A stretch of DNA of 64,000 bases, taken from the NCBI GenBank assembly GCA_031539345.1, contig JAVKMO010000030.1:1-64000 (forward strand). The letters are read 5' to 3'. This DNA is from JAVKMO01 sp031539345. GTDB lineage: Bacteria > Bacteroidota > Bacteroidia > Chitinophagales > Chitinophagaceae. Of the stretch, positions 1 to 6,212 are shown in pieces (position 1 is the first letter of the stretch; every line of letters starts with the position of its first letter). The notes beneath the pieces were generated by a model. The model had not been told where the DNA came from. It ran no database searches and saw nothing but the letters and a program-made list of their open reading frames with translations. Both the position numbers and the translations under genes were made by a program.

Positions 1-642
1 TTCTGCTTCTACACTATTATCATCATTCGCATTCAATACCAAATTTCCCCAATTACTCAATTCACTACCAAAAAGTCGTAAATTACCACCATCTGTAAGA
101 CGCATATATTCTCTGCCTTTGATCTTAAATATCATGTGTTCGACGCCCTGACCATCATCATTCGCATTCAATACCAAATTTCCCCAATTACCTAAATCGC
201 CATCAAACATTCTCAATCCTCCGTCTGACCCAATAGCAAGACGATTGGTATTTTTTGTTTTGAAATACAAGGGTTCTCCCCCACTTTCATCAGCATCTGC
301 ACCTATAGACAGACCTCCCATACTAAAAATATCTCCATGTTCAAAAAGCTTAATCTCCCCATCCTTTAAAATAGACATTCTCTTACGACCAGCTGTAACG
401 AAGGTGATTGCGCCATGTGTATTACTTGCGGATCGTCCTCCTTGATTATAAATATAGGTGTACAGTCCATCATTCACGTATTGACTGTTTTGTAGTCTAA
501 GTATATCGTAGAAACCAACATTATTAACCATTTCGTGTGCATCTGAAAATTGATCTTGAGAAAAAGCGTTTGACAGACAAGAAAAAATAATCAAAATTGT
601 AGTAATTTGTTTCATCATTTGTTTTCGTTGTTTTAGTTTCAT
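1..642 (-). CDS. Secreted repeat protein, 5' part only (runs off the left edge)
   Basis: The minus strand is open from an ATG at 642 to the edge of the window, about 213 codons with no stop, so the C-terminal part is missing. In-frame ATGs at 618 and 615 are also possible; starting there gives a compact signal peptide (MMKQ, then a hydrophobic run ending in AFSQ). The mature part is rich in G, N, D and L. It carries two copies of a module with the core NWGNLVLNAND, 45 residues apart and each preceded by a LR(L/M)F stretch, which looks like a beta-structured repeat. I do not recognise the family. Surface or tail-fibre-like repeat proteins of Bacteroidota look like this, but no function can be given. 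It lies 44 bp upstream of the galT stop and points the same way, toward the left edge. Confidence 0.7.
   Translation of the reverse strand, partial: MKLKQRKQMMKQITTILIIFSCLSNAFSQDQFSDAHEMVNNVGFYDILRLQNSQYVNDGLYTYIYNQGGRSASNTHGAITFVTAGRKRMSILKDGEIKLFEHGDIFSMGGLSIGADADESGGEPLYFKTKNTNRLAIGSDGGLRMFDGDLGNWGNLVLNANDDGQGVEHMIFKIKGREYMRLTDGGNLRLFGSELSNWGNLVLNANDDNSVEAE
19..191. repeat. Direct repeat, 38-bp copies 135 bp apart
   Basis: Positions 19-56 and 154-191 are identical over 38 bases. They sit in the same reading frame of the secreted repeat protein and encode its NWGNLVLNAND core. The 135-bp offset equals 45 codons. Identity at DNA level suggests recent duplication or recombination between modules. 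Confidence 0.9.
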
Positions 643-686
643 AAGATTTGTTTTTAGGTTTAGAAAATATGGTAATTATATCTTTT

Positions 687-1733
687 TTAAAGCATTTTTG
701 AATAATGTTCATCAGACAAACTGCGTAAGGTGGCGGCTGCACTTTCGGGGCTAATATCTCTTTGGGCACTGGCTAATAATTCATAACCAACCATAAATTT
801 TTTTACTGTTGCACTGCGTAATAAGGGCGGATAAAAGTGCATGTGCCAATGCCAATGGGCTTGGTCGCCACTGTTTACAGGTGCTTGGTGCATGCCGGCA
901 GAATAAGGAAAAGACGTTTGGAATAAATTGTCGTAGCGTGTGGTAATTTGTTTTAAAATTTGTGCAAAAGCAATTTGCTCTTCGGGGCTAAAATCAACGA
1001 TGGTTTGTACCGGTCTTTTGCTGATTAAAAGTGTTTCATAAGGCCAAATTGCCCAAAAAGGAACAACCAAAATAAAGTGTTCGTTTTCTAGCACAAGGCG
1101 TTCTTGCTTGTCGATTTCTTGTTTGGTATAAGCGGATAATAAAGTATGTTGATGATGTTGATAATAGTCTTTTTGTTGGCGGTCTTCTTTAGCAATCTCG
1201 GTAGGCAAACTACTCTGTGCCCAAATTTGACCGTGTGGATGAGGGTTACTGCAACCCATCACATCGCCTTTGTTTTCAAAAATTTGAATGTGTTTGATCC
1301 ATGGCGTTTGTTGCAAAGCCATAAATTCTGCCTTCCACAAAGCAATTACGTCAACAATTTCTTGATGAGATAATAAAGGTAAGGTGAGGTGATGTTGTGG
1401 AGAAAAGCAAAGCACTTTACAAATGCCTTGTTCTGTTTTTGCTTCTAATAAATTATCGCTAAAATGCTTTGGTTCTGTGTCGGTGAGCAAAGCCGAAAAA
1501 TCATTCACAAACGAAAATGGCTTTGTGTATGGCTCGTTTTTTGTGCCGTCTGCACGTGTGTTGCCCGGACATAAATAACACGTTTCATCATAACTCTTTT
1601 TGTTTAAAGGACTGGCTGTTTCTACCTTTCCTTGCCAAGGTCTTTTGGCTCGGTGGGGCGAAACCAAAACCCAGTCTCCATTGAGGCTGTTTTTGCGTTG
1701 GTGGGGATGTTCAAAAAAATCAACATTGTTCAT
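687..1733 (-). CDS. galT: Galactose-1-phosphate uridylyltransferase
   Basis: Leloir pathway enzyme that exchanges UMP between UDP-glucose and galactose-1-phosphate in the cytoplasm. The 348 residues match the usual length of about 340-350. C52 and C55 (CYLC) are candidate zinc ligands. The active-site HPH triad is at residues 165-167 (in NPHPHGQIW), with H167 the expected uridylylated nucleophile. The second half carries the HWHWHMHFYPP stretch typical of the family. No galK, galE or galM lies in the window, so it stands alone here. It follows a terminator that closes the SUS-like operon, so it is probably transcribed separately. A tetranucleotide repeat lies directly upstream of its start. 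Confidence 0.95.
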   Translation of the reverse strand: MNNVDFFEHPHQRKNSLNGDWVLVSPHRAKRPWQGKVETASPLNKKSYDETCYLCPGNTRADGTKNEPYTKPFSFVNDFSALLTDTEPKHFSDNLLEAKTEQGICKVLCFSPQHHLTLPLLSHQEIVDVIALWKAEFMALQQTPWIKHIQIFENKGDVMGCSNPHPHGQIWAQSSLPTEIAKEDRQQKDYYQHHQHTLLSAYTKQEIDKQERLVLENEHFILVVPFWAIWPYETLLISKRPVQTIVDFSPEEQIAFAQILKQITTRYDNLFQTSFPYSAGMHQAPVNSGDQAHWHWHMHFYPPLLRSATVKKFMVGYELLASAQRDISPESAAATLRSLSDEHYSKML

Positions 1734-1741
1734 AAGGTCAA

Positions 1742-1770
1742 ATTAGTTAGTTAGTTAGGGTAGGTAGGTA
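1742..1770. repeat. Tetranucleotide repeats in the galT leader
   Basis: Just upstream of the galT start the plus strand reads three TTAG/TAGT-type units followed by three GGTA/TAGG units, ending about 8 bases from the ATG. This is a short simple-sequence tract of four-base units. Such tracts can change length by slippage and alter the spacing of promoter or ribosome-binding signals. Whether it does so here cannot be seen. Confidence 0.6.
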
Positions 1771-1889
1771 TTGGTTGTAAAGGTTTTCATTTTGAAAAGA
1801 AAAAATTCAACTCTATTTTTTGATCGAATTGTTAATGCTTTTTACCCATCAATTTTAGGACTTTTCTCAATAGCCTCTTGTCTGCGGTG

Positions 1890-2195
1890 CTACTTTTTTT
1901 TCTCATCGAGTTGTCGTTTTAATTCCTCAAGTTGCTTTGCTAGTGTTGATAATGCTTTATCTTTCTCATCAATTACTTTATCTTTTTCATCAATTATTTT
2001 ATCTTTTTCATCAAGTTTTTGCGTGAGTTCTTTTTCTTTATCCTCAAACATGGCATTGACACTTCTCCACGCTTCTTGTTCTGTTTCTATTTTTTTTCGC
2101 TCTGCGGGATTTGTTCCTGCAAAATGTAAAATCTCTGCCGTCAGTTTAATGTCTTCTGTATCTAATTCGTGCCTAAACTCTTTGGTTATTTTCAA
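1890..2195 (-). pseudogene. Coiled-coil C-terminal gene fragment (possibly from an Rpn/PD-(D/E)XK-type gene)
   Basis: A 101-codon frame opens at a TTG two codons after a stop (TAA CGT TTG), with no ATG before the middle of the frame and no clear start signals. It reads as the tail of a larger protein. The first 50 residues are charged and helical (with NPAERKKIETEQEAWRSVN), followed by a pure coiled coil of repeated DEKDK units. Those units come from a 21-bp tandem repeat of about three copies near 1957-2017. Tails like this occur at the end of Rpn-type PD-(D/E)XK nuclease/transposase genes and related Bacteroidota proteins; that assignment is my inference. It may still be expressed as a small protein. 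It sits next to another gene fragment. Confidence 0.45.
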
Positions 2196-2253
2196 ACGTT
2201 ACAAGGAGTTTGTAATTAGCGATAATTTTGACAGCAATAATTCCATAAAACAT
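2173..2253 (-). pseudogene. N-terminal fragment resembling a DUF2442 protein
   Basis: A 26-codon frame starts at an ATG at 2253 and stops at a TAG. Its product contains VKIIANYKLLVTFENN, which resembles the first strand pair of small DUF2442 proteins (usually about 80-100 residues). The frame is cut short where DUF2442 proteins continue, and a different frame carrying the coiled-coil fragment overlaps its end. I read this as a remnant, not a functional gene. The resemblance is from memory and the stretch is short. Confidence 0.35.
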
Positions 2254-2312
2254 TGATAAAGTTGGCATCTGCAATAAAACTTAAATACACACATTTTTCA
2301 TATCAACGAAAC

Positions 2313-2358
2313 TAAAAAAAACTGGCTCATTGTTCATCTTCAACAAACAATGAACCAG
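2313..2358 (-). terminator. Intrinsic terminator of the SUS-like operon
   Basis: On the minus strand 13-base arms at 2346-2358 and 2322-2334 pair with one mismatch around an 11-base loop. The second arm is followed by a run of eight T, at 2314-2321. It lies 10 bases after the stop of the IPT/TIG lipoprotein gene, so it should end the three-gene transcript before the fragments and galT. Confidence 0.85.
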
Positions 2359-2367
2359 CATCAATAT

Positions 2368-4464
2368 TTACTGTCTTGTAAGTGTATAAGTTGTTGTAAC
2401 GCCGCCGGTCATTTCTACTGTAATGGTATAAACGCCTGCTGGAGTTTCGTATTTCCAATAGAGTTTTCCATAATCTGCACCTGCTGCATTGCCGGCACTA
2501 ATTTTATAGGTATCATAAAAATCTGATGGACCTCCTGTTACCGCTGTTTCACTATCTTTTTTAATACTTTTTATGTAAATATAATAATCTGTTCCTGCTG
2601 TTCCTGTTGGTGGATTTGTTACTGTTGGTGCAACAGATTCTGTTGCCCAATTTTCGAGTCCATACGTATAACTATTCGGTGAATAAGCAATTGTTGGTGC
2701 TGGAGGTACTGCGCCTGTTACTGTTATCGTATAAGTTGTTGTAACTGTGCCAGCAGCATTCGCTGATATCGTTAAAACATAAGTACCTGCTCCTGCGTTG
2801 GTTGGATCCGTTGGTCCTACCTCAAAATGGATAACACCATCACTCCCAAACCATATATTTGTTGCTGGCCATGCAAATGCAATTGCTGCACCATCTTTTG
2901 TTAAATCCTTCACCCAAAAAGTTGCTGAACTTGCACCTGTAATTGTTGCAGCACCTGAAGTATAGGCTGTACCTGCAACTGTAGACCCTGAATTTGGTGC
3001 ATAAGAAATGGCAGTTGCAACTGCTGCTGCTGTGCCTGTTACTGTTATCGTATAAGTTGTTGTAACTGTGCCAGCAGCATTCGCTGATATCGTTAAAACA
3101 TAAACGCCTGCTCCTGCGTTGTCTGTTCCTCCTGTTTCCCAATGGATAACACCATCACCGCCAAACCACACATGAGTTGCATCCCAACTTGTTCCAAGTG
3201 CTGTGCCATCTTTTGTTAAACCCTTCACCCAAAAAGTTGCTGAGGCTGCACCTGTAATTGTTGCAGCACCTGAAGTATAGGCTGTACCTGCGGTTGTAGA
3301 TCCCGTGTTTGTTGCATAAGAAATGGCAGTTGGGTCTGAAGAGAATGATTGTAGATCAACTGTAATATCTCCTACGGCGATTGAATTTCCACCATCACCT
3401 GCACGTACAGACAATACATATTTGCCAATTGTTGCAGAACCATCTAAACCTATGGCTCCATTTGTACCATTTAACCAAATTTTATGTGCAGTACCCAAAG
3501 CATTTCTTTTATCCTCTACATCTGCATATAACTCTGCGCCATCTTTGGTTACTTTGTCGATCCAATAATATGGTGTAAATGTGCCCGTTTTTGTTGCTGT
3601 TGCTGTTGCATAGTCTACCCATGCTTTAGAGCCATTTGTAATTGTAATGGTTTTGGTGGTAGCATCGTAATTTCCTCCTGCATAAGTTACAGCGGTTATT
3701 GTTCCTGCTGGTACTGTAATGGTTGCGGTCAATATGGCTGCTTTTGTATTTGTTCCATCTGACGCAGTAATATAGAGTTTATAGACGCCTTGTGCACACC
3801 AGCTGCTAATAACAACAGAACCGTCTGCTTTCAGTTTAAAAATGTTTGTTTTATAGGCGGGGTATATAAGTGCAGTAGCACCAGTACCAGTGGTAACGTT
3901 TGCGTTCAAGGCTACAGTACTCGTACCAGCATTAGTACCAGTGCCTGGTATAATGGCATAAGAACTAGTGGCTAAGGATAGGTCATTGAATTTGATGTCA
4001 GTTATTGTATAGGTCAATGCACTTGTTGTTGTTCTTGTTGTCGTTGGTGCAATAGAACTATCTTTTTTTCCAAACTCAACACTTTTGTTGGTATAAGAAA
4101 AAGCATCGAAAGTTCCAGTGGTGCCTACCGTAAAGTCTGTTGCACTGGTTACGGTTTTGCCTAATACTGCAACAGTTATTTTTCCTGTTGTTGCTGCTGT
4201 TGGCACACTTGTTGTAATGCTTGTTACTGTAGCAGCCGTAACGGTTGCTGCGGTGCCATTAAACTGAACGGTGTTGTCGGTTGCCGTTGTGCTAAAATTT
4301 GTCCCTGTAATGGTAACCGCTGTACCAACTGCACCAGATTCTGGCGTAAAACTGGTGATGGTTGGGTCGGAATTTATTTTGTCTTTTTTGCAGGAAGAAG
4401 CAAACAAAAGGGTTGCAAAAGCACCTATTTGAAGGCTTTTGAGGGTTGTTTGGATTGCGTTCAT
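2368..4464 (-). CDS. IPT/TIG-domain surface lipoprotein with tandem modules (SUS-associated)
   Basis: A 698-residue protein with a lipoprotein signal peptide ending LLFASSC (lipobox cysteine about residue 25) followed by charged residues, as in outer-membrane-exported lipoproteins. Residues about 33-115 form an IPT/TIG immunoglobulin-like domain (SFTPESGAVGTAVTITGTNF). Several Thr/Ala/Gly-rich beta modules follow, two of them near-identical tandem copies of 107 residues with the core FWVK(G/D)LTKDG. The composition is very low in charge. It is the third gene after the susC-like and susD-like genes, where SusE/SusF-type or other surface glycan-binding proteins are encoded. I infer glycan binding at the cell surface; no catalytic motif is visible. 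A terminator follows directly. Confidence 0.8.
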   Translation of the reverse strand: MNAIQTTLKSLQIGAFATLLFASSCKKDKINSDPTITSFTPESGAVGTAVTITGTNFSTTATDNTVQFNGTAATVTAATVTSITTSVPTAATTGKITVAVLGKTVTSATDFTVGTTGTFDAFSYTNKSVEFGKKDSSIAPTTTRTTTSALTYTITDIKFNDLSLATSSYAIIPGTGTNAGTSTVALNANVTTGTGATALIYPAYKTNIFKLKADGSVVISSWCAQGVYKLYITASDGTNTKAAILTATITVPAGTITAVTYAGGNYDATTKTITITNGSKAWVDYATATATKTGTFTPYYWIDKVTKDGAELYADVEDKRNALGTAHKIWLNGTNGAIGLDGSATIGKYVLSVRAGDGGNSIAVGDITVDLQSFSSDPTAISYATNTGSTTAGTAYTSGAATITGAASATFWVKGLTKDGTALGTSWDATHVWFGGDGVIHWETGGTDNAGAGVYVLTISANAAGTVTTTYTITVTGTAAAVATAISYAPNSGSTVAGTAYTSGAATITGASSATFWVKDLTKDGAAIAFAWPATNIWFGSDGVIHFEVGPTDPTNAGAGTYVLTISANAAGTVTTTYTITVTGAVPPAPTIAYSPNSYTYGLENWATESVAPTVTNPPTGTAGTDYYIYIKSIKKDSETAVTGGPSDFYDTYKISAGNAAGADYGKLYWKYETPAGVYTITVEMTGGVTTTYTLTRQ
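2713..3354. repeat. Two tandem 321-bp modules inside the IPT/TIG lipoprotein gene
   Basis: The stretch beginning at 2713 recurs at 3034 with an offset of 321 bp (107 codons, in frame). The first 70 or so bases of each copy are almost identical, and the ends also match (both contain the same GAAGTATAGGCTGTACCTG string). The DNA-level identity implies recent duplication or ongoing gene conversion, and makes the gene prone to module gain or loss. Confidence 0.85.
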
Positions 4465-4606
4465 GGTATTTAAAATTTAAATGAAAAAAAAGAAAAAGAG
4501 GTGTTTTGTTCACAAGACAATGCAAACACACTTATTTGAAAACGTTTACAAGTCATTTTAATATTGTTCATTGCATTTTTATTTAAAGTAAAAAAAGCGT
4601 ACTTGA

Positions 4607-6190
4607 TTAGTAATTAGTTTGTTTTAAATTAGGGTTCGCTGCGATATCAGAACTTGGAATCGGATACCAATTGTATTTGTCGTCAACGGCTGTTCCTGCC
4701 GCAACTTTCCCTTTCCATGCCCATACATAATCACCCGTGGTCAATTTTTTAAACCTCCTGAGGTCTGTTCTTCTATGGGCTTCCCAGAATAATTCACGTG
4801 CACGCTCTGCCAAAATATCGTCTAAAGAAAAAGAAGTTACATCAACCCAAGTTGGGCTAGCACGCTTGTTTATTTTATTAAAATATTCGAGTGCTAATGT
4901 CATTGTTCCGCCTTGTCCGCCACGCAAAACAGCTTCTGCATACAATAAATAAATGTCCGCTAAACGAAACATAGGAAAGTCGGTATCAACGCCAACGGAA
5001 CCTCCTCCCATATCAACGCCGGTTGTATTCACAGAACTATACCCTGTAGAATATTTATTACTGAATTTTTTAATCGCATAGCCATCTGTAAACGCTGTTA
5101 TATCATTGATGTTAATACTTTGTCCATCAGTATGAATGAGTTTACGTTTGTCATCTGGGGTTTTAAATTGATTAAAAAATTGTTTTGTTGTACGCATACC
5201 AGCCCATCCACTTTTAATCCCAAAATCAACAGGTTTCATTGTTCCGCCCACTTGAGCATGCACTAAAAAAACCATTCCTCCAAATCCTTGTGTATTGACT
5301 GCGTCAAAGACAATAGGAAAAATTATTTCAGGCGATTTGTCATTATCTGCCTTAAATACATTTTCATAAACAGGGTCTAAAGCATAGGTATTAGCAGCTA
5401 TAATTTTATTACAATACGTAACACATTCAGTATTTGCATCTGTTCCTGTATAAACTTCTGCATTGATAAAAATGTGTGTGAGCAATGCCCATGCAGCGGC
5501 TTTGTCTGCACGTCCATATTGATTTTGTTTTGGAGCAGGCAAAGTGTTTTCGATTTCTTGTAATTCTTTGACTACAAAATCATAGAGTTCTTTTTTGCTG
5601 GCTTGTGGTGGAAAATAATTTCCAACGCCTTGTTGTTCTGTAATAAAAGGAATAGAACCAAATAAATCTAAGCCATGCCAATAAGACAAAGCACGTAAAA
5701 AACGCACTTCATTTCTATAGCCATTGATGATTGTTTTTTGTGCTTCGCTAAAACCTTTTTGATTTAATTGTGCAAGGGCGCTTTGGTTTAAAAATTCATT
5801 GCAATAAGCAACTTGTAAGTAAATTCTGCTATAAGCGATTTTCAAAAAATTATTATCACTCGTCCAATTCATATAATGCAAATCAGTCAATCCAATATCA
5901 TTCCAACCCAATACAGCTTCATCTGTAGAAAGTTCTTGTAAACTCCAATATTGTCTTAAATAATCGCTAAAGCCAACATCAACGCCCAAAATATCAGATT
6001 GGTCTCCACGCTGAATACCCGTTAGGGAAAAGCCAGAATAAATTTTTGCTAACACTTGCTTGTAGCCTTCAATACTACTATATACCTTGTCGGACGTATT
6101 GCCGACAATGGGCGATTTGTCAAGGTCTTTAATACAAGAAGATAAGAAGAAAGAAGAACAAGAAACAAAAACAAGAAGATTTTTTTTCAT
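4607..6190 (-). CDS. SusD/RagB-family nutrient-binding outer-membrane lipoprotein
   Basis: This is the lid and substrate-binding partner of a SusC-type TonB-dependent transporter. The 527 residues include a lipoprotein signal ending FLSSC (C19), TPR-like helices, the motif LQELSTDEAVLGW near residues 85-97 (SusD family), and the C-terminal signature DILAERARELFWEAHRR with RTDLRRF. It starts 22 bases after the stop of the susC-like gene and is surely co-transcribed with it. The substrate cannot be told from the sequence. The operon has no glycoside hydrolase or lyase to hint at it. Confidence 0.93.
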   Translation of the reverse strand: MKKNLLVFVSCSSFFLSSCIKDLDKSPIVGNTSDKVYSSIEGYKQVLAKIYSGFSLTGIQRGDQSDILGVDVGFSDYLRQYWSLQELSTDEAVLGWNDIGLTDLHYMNWTSDNNFLKIAYSRIYLQVAYCNEFLNQSALAQLNQKGFSEAQKTIINGYRNEVRFLRALSYWHGLDLFGSIPFITEQQGVGNYFPPQASKKELYDFVVKELQEIENTLPAPKQNQYGRADKAAAWALLTHIFINAEVYTGTDANTECVTYCNKIIAANTYALDPVYENVFKADNDKSPEIIFPIVFDAVNTQGFGGMVFLVHAQVGGTMKPVDFGIKSGWAGMRTTKQFFNQFKTPDDKRKLIHTDGQSININDITAFTDGYAIKKFSNKYSTGYSSVNTTGVDMGGGSVGVDTDFPMFRLADIYLLYAEAVLRGGQGGTMTLALEYFNKINKRASPTWVDVTSFSLDDILAERARELFWEAHRRTDLRRFKKLTTGDYVWAWKGKVAAGTAVDDKYNWYPIPSSDIAANPNLKQTNY

Positions 6191-6212
6191 AAGCCAGAAA
6201 GAAAATAGTGAA

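Noticed and set aside
1751..1770. TTAGGG-like string suggesting a telomeric repeat
   Set aside because: Only one TTAGGG-like junction occurs between two different four-base repeats; it is not a hexamer array.
1771..2256. Plus-strand 161-codon Ser/Phe-rich frame
   Set aside because: It is the complement of the DEKDK coiled-coil repeat and of the DUF2442-like fragment; its composition follows from the 21-bp repeat.
2840..3142. Antisense open frames inside the IPT/TIG lipoprotein gene, including Cys/Ser-rich ones
   Set aside because: They are mirror images of the Thr/Ala/Gly-rich repeat coding strand; no start signals and no recognisable domain.
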